Positions 50,369-62,091 of a DNA stretch of 64,000 nt are shown one piece after another. The translations under genes and the position numbers were made by a program. Source of the stretch: Pelodera strongyloides (Eukaryota > Nematoda > Chromadorea > Rhabditida > Rhabditidae); contig JAANDG010000308.1 in assembly GCA_036852015.1 (NCBI GenBank), positions 106,056 through 170,055 on the forward strand, in the 5' to 3' direction. The first letter of the stretch is position 1; each line of letters begins with the position of its first letter. The notes beneath the pieces are model-generated. The model saw only the letters and a program-made list of their open reading frames with translations. It did no database searches and was not told the DNA's origin.

Positions 50369-53300
50369 CTAAATTGGTGAGTTTGACAGTTCAAGTGTGG
50401 CAAATACATTATTCAATTCTATTCGCGGTTCTTTCTTGGTGAATTGATCGTTTCCACGAGCAATATCGCATGCCACACCGTTGTTCATCCCTGGAAAATA
50501 TCTCATTAATATTGATTTTTAGTTGGAGAATCTCCGCGATGCCGCCGCTCACATACGGCGCACATAAAGTTCGCTCGGCGAACACATGGCGCACCACGTG
50601 CGCCATATTTGCGCCAACTGTAATTGAGTCATTGAGCACATTTCAACTGCTATCATGAAGTGAACCCACCGTGGTAAAGATCCTTAGCTAGTTCATTTTC
50701 TGCGGGTGCGTTTGCCATTAGTAATTCGTAGTTGTCCTTGTTTGGGAAGTCGATGTAAGTGCTACTAATAAGCGATCGGGCAACGACCTGAATAGAAAAT
50801 TATATAAACAAAGTAAACGAGTAACTGAAGGGTACTCGGTTTACGTGACTTGTAAATTTGCATGAATTAGTAAACTAATCAATAACTATGGTTAATCATC
50901 ACAAAGCTTTACTTTTTTTTGTACTGAGTGAGTAAAAGATTCTCACTGCTCTCTATGCATCAGAATGTGATGAAGTTTAACTAAATTTACAAGAACTTTT
51001 TGTCAAACATGACCCGATATCTAATGTCTGTTATGTCTAAAACTCATTTATTTTCTCAGAATAAGCCTTCTCACCAGATTGTTCGTGTAAAGTGGTGAGA
51101 CAATAATTTTCTTTCCGAAACCGCGCAGTCCACAAAGACCGAACACATCTCCATTAGCATTGAGTGCCACCTAAATACACGGAGTACTTTTGAAAGTACA
51201 GTTGAACACAATTGAGGAAGAAAACATGTCGCATATCCATTGCAGCCTTTTTTTAATCAAAAGTCTCTCGCTAGAAGTTTTAGTGTTTTAGTGGTTCAGT
51301 CGGCGCAACACCCGAGTGTATAAGTATAAACGGTAACTATTTTCATTAGTCTCTTCAACTGGTTAGTCAACCCATATGATATGATTTTAGGTGAGATATT
51401 AGAAGATATGTTTCTAAAAGTAACCTACCTTTACAATTTCCTCAGGTTTGTTCAGCCATGCCCTTAGATATTCAGCTCTGTTCAAGTCAGGCAAGATCAT
51501 CCTATCAAAAGCGGCCACCTTGACGAAGTCCACATCTAAATTTTATTTCAAAATAAGCTAAAATATTGGCCCTGGAAATTTATCAGAATTCTTGAGTACA
51601 AGAATGCTCACAAAAATAAAATATACGCATACAAACTAGCAACGAGCACGATCCACAATCGCGTTATTACATTCTTTATTATGTTTTAGTTAAGAGCCTG
51701 TTATTCCTATGAGTATGGAGTATATTCACTGGAACTGGAGGACTAAAGTTTATTTAAAAAGCACGTAACCTTTCAATGGTAGGATCTTGATAGAATTATC
51801 GATAGCTGGTAGTTTCATTTCAACGACCTTAATCGTATAGGTTCTGAAGGAGGGCTCGTGCACTCGCGAGAATCCCATGCGTGATGCATAGAGGGGGACC
51901 ATATTCAGAACTAAATGATGATGTGTACTGTAACCTCTAATTTCTATAGTGTAGCTAGGAGTTCTACCGCACCGATTTTTGTGTGACCGCCGCTAGAAAA
52001 CTCGTGCTGCAAGAAGCTAGCCCAAATTTTGGTGTGCGACGAGATATAGGCACAACTATTCATTTTCACCCGCAATCAAATCCTTCACCACGCATCGTGA
52101 ACCTTCCGTGCCTTCCATTAAAGTGATGCGTGTGCTGTGCTGATCAGCTCACCTCCGAACAAACCAACGTTTCTATCTCCAGCGGCCTCCACTAGTAATT
52201 TGAATAATCTGGACCCTATGCCGCATCCTCGATATTCAGCACGAGTGAAGTAGTAGCCAACCTTAATTTTTCTTTATAATACAAACACAAAAATTATTCA
52301 CTTGCTGAAATGCTCAAAAATTCTCTATCAACAAATCTGCCCCAGCTTATTGTTAGATTTTTTCAATATTATTTTTCGAAAAAATTATGTCTGAACTATA
52401 TTGTAAGACATAAAAGAGATTTGGGTTCTAGTCTTGGCCATATTCACCACACCGATTCCCTCGGGGAAATAGCATTCTAATGTGAGAGACGCAGAGAAAA
52501 AGACGGGGAATTCCCCATGGGTAATTGAGTGGTGAATATGGCCTCTGTACAGTGGCACCCAAGCCGTAGTGCTATGCAACACATTCAAGACAATACCTGA
52601 CTGAAAATAAACTCACAAATAACAAGTCATCTTTCTCCTCTTCTCCTTTATGAAGACACAACGAGCAAGAAGAGACAAATGTATCCGTTTCTGAAATGAA
52701 TTCATTCTAGAAAATATATAGAATACATTTTGAATGGTAAATCAATGTGTCTCATCTAGTACACCATTAAATTTTTGATGACTACAAATTTATGAGGATG
52801 CTTTGAAAGCGTTTCTCGAACAGACACTACCAACGTACCAACAAGTTGAATTTTGAAAAGTAAAAAAACCCCCGACGTACTTTTGTCAAGGGCGACCCAA
52901 AGCCAGAACTTTGCAGCATGAGTGGAGAACAGTTGGAAATCTTCTGCCGAATAAGACCATCCTGGTCCCTCGACCACCTTAAAAATTATACGAAACAGTA
53001 AATAAATAAAGAAACTTAATAATTGTCCTCGTGGACATCAACGGAAACTTTTCCTACAGCTGGTTCCGCTTGTTAACTAATAATAGTAAAAAGTCTCACA
53101 GAAACCCCCATCGTAAAGTTTCACCTCTAATTGAGTCTGCGAAAAACAGTTCTAAATGCGGACACCGTAAATCTCATAGCGGTCTGGAAAAGATTGCGCG
53201 GCGAAATCGCCAGTTCTTCGCCGATGTCGCACGCACGAGCGGGGGCAAAGAGAACGAAGAAATGAACGCAAGAAGTAGTATGGAACATATTCATTTATTT

Positions 53301-53636
53301 ATTTATTAAATAACACCACAGGGTGTGCATCACAATGAAATGAGGAAAAGAAAGTAGTATATAACTCGCAGATAGGTGATTTGATAATAAAACAATGGAA
53401 ATCAAGCGTACTGTATAGGTAATGGTGTCAGGAATTTCAAGTTTCAAATATTTGCCGCGATCTTATGTTATGGTATGATATGATATTTATATTTCACGTT
53501 TCATCGTGCGAGTTTGCACTTTTCATGAAAAAAAAAACGAATAATAACCCACCGCTTTCACCAAATCTCTGAATCTAGCATCTGAGGGATTTGGATTCAG
53601 AATTACATCGAAATCTTCAGGCGAATGCAACTTCAT
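50369..53636 (-). CDS. GNAT-family N-acetyltransferase
   Basis: Eight exons join in phase. N to C: MKLHSPEDFDVILNPNPSDA (53.6 kb), GPGWSYSAEDFQLFSTHAAK with FWLWVALDKSTSG (52.9 kb), TDTFVSSCSLCLHKGEEEKD (52.65 kb), VGYYFTRAEYRGCGIGSRLF (52.2 kb), VDFVKVAAFDRMILPDLNRA (51.5 kb), NANGDVFGLCGLRGFGKKII (51.1 kb), SSTYIDFPNKDNYELLMANA (50.7 kb), and MNNGVACDIARGNDQFTKKE to a stop at 50369. RGCGIGSRL is the acetyl-CoA-binding motif A (R/Q-x-x-G-x-G/A) of GNAT enzymes. The second half resembles the extra C-terminal GNAT-like domain in a nematode-expanded set of uncharacterised acetyltransferases. The substrate is unknown. The gene lies 0.6 kb upstream of stc-1 on the same strand. An acceptor (ATCTTTAG) sits 5 bases before the ATG. 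Confidence 0.85.
50525..50630. repeat. GC-rich inverted island in a GNAT intron
   Basis: CGGCGCACATAAAG and GGCGCACCACGTGCGCC are partly palindromic and GC-rich against AT-rich flanks; the sequence is similar in style to the other islands. Confidence 0.4.
52436..52547. repeat. Inverted-repeat MITE, CATATTCACCAC family, copy 2
   Basis: GGCCATATTCACCACACCGA and TTGAGTGGTGAATATGGCC form the ends. The interior shares CATTCTAATGTGAGAGACGC in inverse with the copy at 37.2 kb. It lies in a GNAT intron. Confidence 0.8.
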
Positions 53637-54108
53637 TTAGGCTAAAGATAATTGAAAAGTCAATAAAAACAGTCGAAATATGAGTTGTTATCCAAATTTG
53701 GATCATTATTCTGTACTAATTGTGTGCTGTTTGTGTGCTGATATTTTAACTAGAAATTACGATAAGTTTAACATTGAGGCAATAATAAAAATATATATAA
53801 ATAATTATACAATTCCCGATTTGAATGGAAGACTTTAGACTGGTTTGTGCTTGACCATTAAGAGAGGGCGGAGAGTGCGTGAGAAAGAAAACTTGTGCAA
53901 TCTTGCAACAGACAATCGTGCTTGTCACCTTATCAATACGGGACAGCAACGAAACAGAACATTTTCCAGATCAACGGGTCAAACCTCAAAGCAAGTATTT
54001 AGACTCTAATAGTTCAACTATAATGAGACAACGACACAACACTATTTGAACATTTATTGAGCTGAGAAACACACGAGTACTTATTTACAGAGATCATGAG
54101 AGAACTGT
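53637..54108. other. Gap between collagen 1 and the GNAT gene, nothing supported
   Basis: AT-rich sequence probably holds the collagen 1 3' UTR and the GNAT 5' flank. Confidence 0.5.
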
Positions 54109-55451
54109 CTAATATCCAGGAGCAGTGCGAGGAGGAGGGCAGTGGTCGCAACCTCCACCGTTTCCTTCTCCTCCGGCCTCACCAGGTTGACCAGGTCCTC
54201 CAGGACTACCAGGCTGTCCATCGCGTCCAGCATCTCCAGGAGGTCCGGGATGTCCGTTGGGGCTTTGTCCAGGGGCTCCAGGCTGTCCAGGTCCTCCGGG
54301 AGGTCCAGTGGGTCCGGGTCTTCCGGCGGGTCCAGCAGGTCCGGGAACAGTCTCGACCTGTCCAGGTGCTCCAGGTCCTCCAGGTTGACCGGGCTGTCCA
54401 TCAGATCCGGGAGGTCCAGCAGGTCCAGGAGGTCCGGGAGCTGAGGGCTGAGATTGTCCTGGTTGTCCGGGCTGTCCGGGGTTACCGGATGGTCCCTTAG
54501 GTCCAGCATTTCCAGCTGGTCCAGATGGTCCAGCAGGGCAGTCGAAGCAGAAGTCTCCAGGTCCTGGCTGGGCATCGGGGGAAGCATCGTTTCCGGGCTG
54601 TCCATCGTTTCCAGGGGCACCATCTTGGCCGGGGTTTCCATCTTGTCCGGGGCCTCCGGGAGGTCCAGCCTGTCCAACTCCGCAAGAGCAGCAAGAGCCA
54701 CCACCTCCTCCCATGGAAGAACCACCTCCAGATACTCCAGCATCTCCGTATCCACCTTGAGAGTAGGAAGCAGCTCCACGTGCCACAGGACGACGTCTCA
54801 TTCCGGAACGGCCAGCTGAACGGTGGAAAGCCTCGCGCTTGATGCGGCCCTGTTGTCCCGTTACGTGCTCGAACTAAACAATCGGTTTTCATATTTTCTT
54901 AGTAAGTTAGGGGCCCTATATTGTAGCATTCGTAATTTACGGCTACGGCTAACATAGAGTCTACATGAAATAAAATATCGTTGCTAGGCTCACTCTTTTG
55001 TATTCGTCCCATAGGCCATTTGTGCGATGAATGCAGAAATCAGCCTCATTTTGCAGTGACGACTGCATGTGTTGCAGATAATTGTACAACATCGGCACAG
55101 CAATTATGGCAGTCAATGTGGCCACAGTGCTGAAAAAAAGGGCTTAATAGGGTTGCAGGGAGTATTTTGGCTTCACATTGCGTGAGTTACAAAGAAAATA
55201 TTTGCATTAGTACCCTATTTCTTCAAACATGCCTACACTTTGCACTTTACAGTGTTCAGGTGGCGCTCCTGCGAAAGGTGCGCCATCTATTCGCCACGCC
55301 CCCTCCCTTTTCTAGCTTATGTGCAGCTCAGTTTCTTCAGTATTATTCAATAGCGAATATATTCGAACCTGATTGCGATTCCGTAGAAAGCGAGTCTTTT
55401 GAAGGACTCGGCCTCGGCCGCTGCCTGTTTGGGATCCTCGGTATGCGACAT
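54109..55451 (-). CDS. Cuticle collagen, array copy 1 (327 aa)
   Basis: Three exons in phase: 55369-55451, 54994-55129 and 54109-54873. The first gives [20 protein letters not shown]. The second holds the single hydrophobic anchor ([20 protein letters not shown]) and [15 protein letters not shown]. The third starts [16 protein letters not shown], with the RIKR (residues 83-86) subtilisin-like cleavage site known in nematode cuticle collagens. A Gly-rich lead with CCSC (Cys134, 135, 137), short Gly-X-Y blocks broken by CFDCP, a long Gly-X-Y tail and the end [13 protein letters not shown] follow. The protein is secreted, trimerises and is cross-linked into the cuticle. The ATG lies directly after a TTTAG acceptor; a leader exon ends at 55600. 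Copy-specific changes include GPSGPAGN and SPNGHPGPP where copies 2 and 3 read GPPGPAGN and SPNGPPGPP. Confidence 0.95.
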
Positions 55452-55599
55452 CTAAACAAATTATGTAAGAAAAAACACCGAAAATAAAAATAAACTTTAA
55501 ATTTGTGGTTACATGCTTTGGTAATCTGTGTTACAAGTGCGAATGAATACATTTAAAAGTAGCAACCATAGTTAGACCCGATGCATAGCCATAGCTTAC

Positions 55600-55663
55600 C
55601 TTTAGTTTGGGTTAGAACCCGAGTTGAAGCGTGGTTAAATTACGCAAAGTTTCCCCTTTTATA
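55600..55663 (-). promoter_or_regulatory. Core promoter and leader exon of collagen copy 1
   Basis: TATAAAAG at 55656-55663 (minus strand) is followed about 30 bases on by a leader ending AACCCAAACTAAAG at a GTAAGCT donor (exon end 55600). The leader would splice to the acceptor immediately before the ATG. Confidence 0.7.
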
Positions 55664-56109
55664 CAATTACCGAGCGCAGAAAAACACCGAAAAAAACAAG
55701 GAAACAGTTTTTCACAACAATGAAAACACAATGAAGGATACTACAAAGAGAGAGAAAGACTGTGAGTTTCGTTGGGTTTATAGAAAAAGAGACAAGTGAA
55801 ATAGCACGGAGCGAGGCGGAGATAAGGTCTGATAGAGAGTTTCAAAGAACAATTACGATAAAGCGCATTAATTGCAATCCTTCCGTTTGTTACAAATGTG
55901 TAGTAAAACTGAACTCTTTGTGATAACTCTAGGTTACAAAGATAGCTTAGCAAGGCAATTTGCAGCAACGAACTGCGCCATTGTTAATTTATCCGTGCAG
56001 TGTTCATTTCTTGCACCATTTGATAGGTTACGAAGGTGAGGAGTAAGAAGACGATTGGTATGTAAGTTTACAAAGAAACCACACTTTTTGCTAAAAAGGA
56101 ATCAATGGC

Positions 56110-56260
56110 GTAACTGAGCAATCATGCCTCATAAGTTTCAAAGCAATGCCCCGAACATTGGGAATTCGTACTGAACGAGTGGGAATCGAACTCAGCGTCT
56201 TTTCTTACCGGTCCGCTGCGTAAACCAATGCGCTGCCCCCATCCACCAATAAACAACACG
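56110..56260 (-). repeat. tRNA-like repeat upstream of collagen copy 1
   Basis: On the minus strand, GGCAGCGCATTGGTTTACGC resembles an A box, and GAGTTCGATTCCCACTC is a good B box about 45 bases later. The block is duplicated at about 59365-59500 as part of the collagen array. It has no convincing acceptor stem. Confidence 0.55.
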
Positions 56261-56261
56261 A

Positions 56262-56575
56262 AACTTTGGCCGGTGCGCGGCTTACAAACAACGGGTGGGC
56301 CCAGGTGTGGCGGCCCACCCATTTCGGGCCTGGTGTAGGCGGCGCACCTGTCAAGGGTGGACCTGGTGTAGGCCTGAATAGTTCAATTTCGTGTTTATTT
56401 TAGTTCGCCTACACCACACCTACACCGGGCCCACACCCGGCGCGCCAGCCGCTCAACTTTTCTGTGTCTCTCAGGCTACTTTCCCATTTATGGGCGAGGT
56501 GTAGGCGAGGTGTATGCGGCACACCTTTTTCGGACCCAGTATAGGCCACGACCCGGCCAAGTTTCCTCAGTGAAT
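56262..56575. repeat. GC-rich repeat with GGCCTACACC words
   Basis: It has repeated GGTGTAGGC and GCCTACACC words in both orientations with GGGTGGGCC. Copies occur at about 59505-59805 and, truncated, at 62870-62990. The first two were duplicated with the collagen unit; the third looks independently placed. Confidence 0.6.
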
Positions 56576-56942
56576 AGATGTATGAAAACTACTGTAAGGA
56601 TGGACAAATCCAAAGTCCGAAGAGATTCCTAAGAACAGCTCCCGATACGTTTCCTATGTACCCCACCCAAAAACAAGAAGTTTTTGGTGACCATCCCCTC
56701 AATTCTACAAAGTTCAAATGCTCAAATGGCTCTAATACGAAAAACTCGTAAACTGACTCTAATATACGCTGACAAACAGCTACATCGAGCAACCGTTATA
56801 AAAAAAAGTTTTTTTTTTCGGCTTGGGTCTGCTACAGTATCATTCAATCACGAAATAAATTTTGAAGTATGCATAAGGTGCAATGACCTACTGCTAAGAA
56901 ATAGGGTACTGATAGGTTCTAGGTCCATTCCTTGAAACTATT

Positions 56943-57015
56943 CACACACACACACATGCATACTTACATACATGCACACATACATACATACATGCATATG
57001 TACATACATACAGAA
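56943..57015. repeat. (CA)n/(CATA)n microsatellite
   Basis: CACACA and ACATACATAC runs. The equivalent place in the next unit is 60155-60225. Confidence 0.8.
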
Positions 57016-57196
57016 AATGGGACTTGCTATTTTCTTTGTCTGTGGTGTGGGGTTTCTGCTAGTCTTTTCAAGCCGTACCACCGGCAACCACGGCACTAAA
57101 ACTCAAAACAATATTGTCTGAACGATTTATGAAAACAAGTCGTATCAGAATGAGCATATTTACAGAGATCCCTTAAAATTGTGACTTCGATGTTGT

Positions 57197-58645
57197 CTAA
57201 TATCCAGGAGCAGTGCGAGGAGGAGGGCAGTGGTCGCAACCTCCGCCGTTTCCTTCTCCTCCGGCCTCTCCAGGCTGTCCAGGTCCTCCGGGATTACCAG
57301 GCTGTCCATCGCGTCCAGCATCTCCAGGAGGTCCAGGAGGTCCGTTGGGGCTCTGTCCAGGGGCTCCAGGCTGTCCAGGTCCTCCGGGAGGTCCAGTGGG
57401 TCCGGGTCTTCCTGCGGGCCCAGCAGGTCCTGGGACAGTTTCGACCTGTCCAGGTGCTCCAGATCCTCCAGGTTGACCGGGCTGTCCATCAGATCCGGGA
57501 GGTCCAGCAGGACCAGGAGGTCCGGGAGCTGAGGGCTGAGATTGTCCAGGTTGTCCGGGCTGTCCGGGGTTACCAGATGGTCCCTTAGGTCCAGCATTTC
57601 CAGCAGGTCCAGGTGGTCCAGCAGGGCAGTCGAAGCAGAAGTCTCCAGGTCCTTGCTGGGCATCGGGGGAAGCATCGTTTCCGGGCTGTCCATCGTTTCC
57701 AGGGGCACCATCTTGGCCGGGGTTTCCATCTTGTCCGGGGCCTCCTGGAGGTCCAGCCTGTCCAACTCCGCAAGAGCAGCAAGAGCCACCACCTCCTCCC
57801 ATGGAAGAACCACCTCCAGATACTCCAGCATCTCCGTATCCACCTTGAGAGTAGGAAGCAGCTCCACGGGCCACAGGACGACGTCTCATTCCAGAACGGC
57901 CAGCAGAACGGTGGAAAGCCTCGCGCTTGATACGGCCCTGGTGGCCTTTCATTTCCTCGAACTGAAATTTGCAACGTATTTTAGGTGAACTCACAATCTC
58001 AACGACAACAATGCTTAACTGTTACTACCTGATAATTTAGAAAGTAAAAGGGAAAGCTGATTAGCATACCCTATTATACTCGTCCCATAGTCCATTTGTG
58101 CGATGAATGCAGAAATCGGCCTCATTTTGCAGTGACGACTGCATGTGTTGCAGATAATTGTACAACATCGGCACAGCAATTATGGCAGTCAGGGTGGCCA
58201 CAGTACTGAAAGAATGGGCTTATTAGGGTTGCAGGGAGTATCTTTACATTGCGTGAGTTGCAAAGAATTTACATTAGTACCCTATTTGTGCAAGCGGCAA
58301 CGGTAAGGCGTGCAGGTGGGTATGAAAAAAAGTGTCATGCCCGGTTGCACGCCATTCCCCAATTCCCATTCCGCGTGCCTTTTTGCACGCCACCACGTTG
58401 CCAAAGGCACTTTGCACGTCGTTCTCACGCGGCTTGCACGCCAAGTTTCGTCAGTGCGGCACACCAGCGAAACGTGCGCCGTCTATTCGTGACGCCAACC
58501 CCCTTTTTCTAGCTTATGTGCGGCTCAGTTTCTTCAGTGTTATTCGATAACGAATTTCGAACCTTATTGCGATTCCGAAGAAAGCGAGTCTTTTGAAGGA
58601 CTCGGCCTCGGTCTCTGCCTGTTTGGGATCCTCGGAATGCGACAT
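57197..58645 (-). CDS. Cuticle collagen, array copy 2 (327 aa)
   Basis: The exon structure is the same, with identical exon lengths (83, 136, 765): 58563-58645, 58070-58205 and 57197-57961. It starts [20 protein letters not shown]. The anchor and [15 protein letters not shown] follow. The third exon starts [16 protein letters not shown], the one segment clearly unlike copies 1 and 3 (FEHVTGQQG), and keeps the RIKR site. Cys clusters, Gly-X-Y blocks and the [13 protein letters not shown] end are as in copy 1. Small differences include DAQQGPGD for DAQPGPGD and GGSGAPGQ for GGPGAPGQ. Intron 1 carries extra GC-rich sequence (about 58290-58500) not matched in copy 1. Confidence 0.95.
58290..58500. 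repeat. GC-rich insertion in intron 1 of collagen copy 2
   Basis: It has repeated TGCACGCC and GCACGC words (TTTTTGCACGCCACCACG, GCGGCTTGCACGCC). The aligned intron of copy 1 is shorter and different here, so the sequence was probably inserted after duplication. Confidence 0.5.
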
Positions 58646-58828
58646 CTAAAAAATTATGTAAAGATACCGAAAATAAAAATAAATTTTAAACCTTTAAGAA
58701 AAGTTTTCATAGTTTTCAACGTGTTATATTTTGTGTTACATACATTTGATTTGGATTCCCAAGTTGCTAATCTATATGAGAAGTGCGAATGTGGAAAAAG
58801 ACTGATATAAACCATTTGCATAGCTTAC

Positions 58829-58893
58829 CTTCTAGTTTGGGTTAGAACCCGAGTTGAAGCGTGGTTAAATTACGCAAAGTTTCCCCTTTTATA
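58829..58893 (-). promoter_or_regulatory. Core promoter and leader exon of collagen copy 2
   Basis: TATAAAAG at 58886-58893 and a leader almost identical to that of copy 1, ending CCCAAACTAGAAG at a GTAAGCT donor (58829). Confidence 0.7.
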
Positions 58894-59364
58894 CAATTAC
58901 CGAGGGAAGAATAACACCGAAAAAAACAAGGAAACAGTTTTTCACAACAATGAAAACACAATGAAGGATACAACAAAGAGAGAGAGACTATGAGGTTCGT
59001 TAGGGTTTATAGAAAGAGAGAAAGCGAAATAGCACGGAGAGAGGCGGAGACAAGGTCTGATAGAAAGTTTCAAAGAACAATTACGATAAAGCACATTAAT
59101 TACAGTCCTTCCGTTTGTTGCAAATGTGTAGTAAAACTGAATTCTTTATGATAACTCTAGGTTACGAAGATAGCTGAAAATAGGGTAGCTAGCAAGGCAA
59201 GTTGCAACAACGAACTGCGCCATTGTTAATTCATTGGTGCAGTGTTCATTTCTTGTACCATTTGATAGGTTACGAAGGTAAAGAGTAAGAAGACGATTGG
59301 TATGTAAGTTACAAAGAAACCTCTCTTTTTGCTAAAAAGGAACCAATTGCGTAACTGAGCCATC

Positions 59365-59500
59365 ATGCTTCATACGTTTCAAAGCAATGCCCCGAACATT
59401 GGGTATTCGTACTGAACGAGCGGGAATCGAACTCAGCTTCTTTTCTTACCGGTCCGCTGCATAAACAACTGCGCTGCCGCCATCCACCAATAAACAACGC
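59365..59500 (-). repeat. tRNA-like repeat, duplicate of the copy at 56.1 kb
   Basis: GGCAGCGCAGTTGTTTATGC and GAGTTCGATTCCCGCTC repeat the A- and B-box layout of the 56.1 kb copy with a few substitutions. Confidence 0.55.
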
Positions 59501-60154
59501 GAAACTTTGGCCGGTGCGCGGCTTACAAACAACGTGTGGGCCCGGCGGCCCACCCATTTCGGGCCTGGTGTAGGCGGCGCACCTGCCGAGGGTGGGCATG
59601 GTGTAGGCCTGAATAGTTCACTTTCGTGTGTAGTTTAGTTCGCATACACTACGCCTACACCGGGCACACACCAGGCGCACCAGCCGCCCAACTTTTCTGT
59701 GTGTCTCAGGCTACTTTCCCATTTATGGGCGAGGTGTAGGCGAGGCGCATGCGGCCCACCTTTTTCGGACCCAGTATAGGCCACGGCCCGGCCAAGTTTC
59801 CTCAGTGAATAGATGTATGAAAACTACTGTAAGGATGGACAAATCCAAAGTCCAAAGAGTTTCCTCAGAACAACTCCCGAAAAGTTTCGTATGTATTCCA
59901 CCCAATAACAAGAAGTTTGTGGTGACCATCACCTCAAATTCTACACAATTTCAAATGGCTCTAATGCGAAAAACTGGTAACATGACTCTAATATTCGCTA
60001 CAAACAGCTACATCGAGCAACCGTTATAAAAAAATTTTTTTTTGTTCGGCTTTGGTCTGCTACAGTATCATTCAACAGTATGCATAAGATGCAATGACCT
60101 ACTGGTAAGAATTGGGGTCTGGTAGGTTTTAGGTCCATTCCTTGAAACGATTCG

Positions 60155-60226
60155 CACACACATGCATACTTACATACATACATGCATACATACATACATA
60201 CATACATACATACGTACATACGTACA
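60155..60226. repeat. (CATA)n microsatellite
   Basis: Tandem CATA/CATG units, equivalent to the run at 56943-57015. Confidence 0.85.
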
Positions 60227-60399
60227 GAAAATGGGACTGCTATTTTCTTTGTCTGTGGATTTTCTTCGGGTCATTTCAAGTCGTACCTCCGGCAACCACG
60301 GCACTAAAACACAAAACAATATTGTCTGAACGATTTATGAAAACGCGTCGAAACATAATGAGCATATTTACAGAGATCGCTTAATGACTTCGATGTTGT

Positions 60400-61798
60400 C
60401 TAATATCCAGGAGCAGTGCGAGGAGGAGGGCAGTGGTCGCAACCTCCGCCGTTGCCTTCTCCTCCGGCTTCTCCAGGCTGACCAGGTCCTCCGGGATTAC
60501 CAGGCTGTCCATCACGTCCAGCATCTCCGGGAGGTCCAGGAGGTCCGTTGGGGCTCTGTCCAGGGGCTCCAGGCTGTCCAGGTCCTCCGGGAGGTCCAGT
60601 GGGTCCGGGTCTTCCTGCGGGCCCAGCAGGTCCGGGAACAGTCTCGACCTGTCCGGGTGCTCCAGGTCCTCCAGGGTGTCCGGGTTGTCCATCTGATCCG
60701 GGAGGTCCGGCAGGTCCAGGAGGTCCGGGAGCAGAGGGCTGAGATTGTCCAGGTTGTCCGGGCTGTCCGGGGTTACCAGATGGTCCCTTAGGTCCAGCAT
60801 TTCCGGCAGGTCCAGGTGGTCCAGCAGGGCAGTCGAAGCAGAAATCACCGGGTCCTGGCTGGGCATCGGGGGAAGCATCGTTTCCGGGCTGTCCATCGTT
60901 TCCAGGTGCACCATCTTGGCCGGGGTTTCCATCTTGTCCGGGGCCTCCGGGAGGTCCAGCCTGTCCAACTCCGCAAGAGCAGCAAGAGCCACCACCTCCT
61001 CCCATGGAAGAAGCACCTCCAGATACTCCAGCATCTCCGTATCCACCTTGAGAGTAGGAAGCAGCTCCACGGGCCACAGGACGACGTCTCATTCCAGAAC
61101 GGCCAGCAGAACGGTGGAAAGCCTCGCGCTTGATACGGCCCTGTTGCCCCGTCACGTGCTCGAACTGAAAATGAAGTCATGTATGCGAAGATTTCGTGTT
61201 GGTTTATCAAATGTAGCACCGATCAAGCATGAGGCTACATTGGCTACCAGGACATATTTCTTATGTCTTTTTCCATTAATATGACGAATACTTATCCTTA
61301 CCCTACTGTATTCGTCCCATAGGCCATTTGTTCGATGAATGCAGAAATCAGCCTCATTTTGCAGTGACGACTGCATGTGTTGCAGATAATTGTACAACAT
61401 CGGCACAGCAATTATAGCGGTCAGAGTGGCCACAGTACTGAAACAAAGCAATTGATTTTTCGAAATATTTTACTGTGAATTGTGAATATTATCTCAAATT
61501 CGTATGTTTCTTTCCGAATTACAGTACATGGATGGTAATATAATGAGTTTTAAGTGAAAACTACTGTTGTAGAGACCGTCGAAAGTTGATGAATTCTTTT
61601 CTCATATTCCCAAAAATCAAAATTTCTGCATATTCACCTCCACGCTCAACGTGAGGTTGCCTTGCCTGTATCATACATAAGGAATTATTGAAAAAGTAAT
61701 AATTCAAAGCCAAACCTGATTGCGATTCCGAAGAAAGCGAGTCTTTTGAAGGACTCGGCCTCGGCCTCTGCCTGTTTGGGATCCTCGGAATGCGACAT
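60400..61798 (-). CDS. Cuticle collagen, array copy 3 (327 aa)
   Basis: Exons 61716-61798, 61302-61437 and 60400-61164 again have lengths 83, 136 and 765. It starts [20 protein letters not shown]. The second exon ends [15 protein letters not shown] and the third starts [16 protein letters not shown], as in copy 1. Distinct residues include GGASSMGG for GGGSSMGG and [10 protein letters not shown] for [10 protein letters not shown]. It keeps the RIKR site, Cys clusters and [13 protein letters not shown] end. Its promoter and leader differ from copies 1 and 2, so its regulation may differ. Confidence 0.95.
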
Positions 61799-62091
61799 CT
61801 AAATTGTTCTACCGTAAGGCATCCTGGATTTTATTAGCAAGTACGTAAATCAGCAAAATCATTAGTTTCTTTGGTAATACAATATGTAAAAAAGTTATAT
61901 TATGGAATTCAAAGACTTTCGATTATCATGTATCCTGTATTCTCATAAATTAATCACGAAAATTCTTCATAAAATTTCAAATAATTATAACAAAAAGAGG
62001 GTTTATGTCTCTGAAGGTAGCGGCCACAGTTGGCAGTTCCCTTGCATACAAAAGGAAGGAAAGGATATATAAAGTTACTATAGCCTCTTAC

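Noticed and set aside
53031..53309. A 92-codon plus-strand frame
   Set aside because: It lies in an intron of the GNAT gene, has no domain and crosses GC-rich repeat-like sequence.
54096..54819. Long plus-strand open frames rich in Ser/Arg or Val/Gln opposite collagen exon 3 (also at 57181-57988 and 60384-61284)
   Set aside because: They are complements and shifted frames of the Gly-X-Y repeats, which are poor in stops in all frames. The minus frame has the signal anchor, RIKR site and Cys pattern.
59998..60219. A frame of Met-Tyr-Val-Cys repeats
   Set aside because: It is a translation of the CATA microsatellite.
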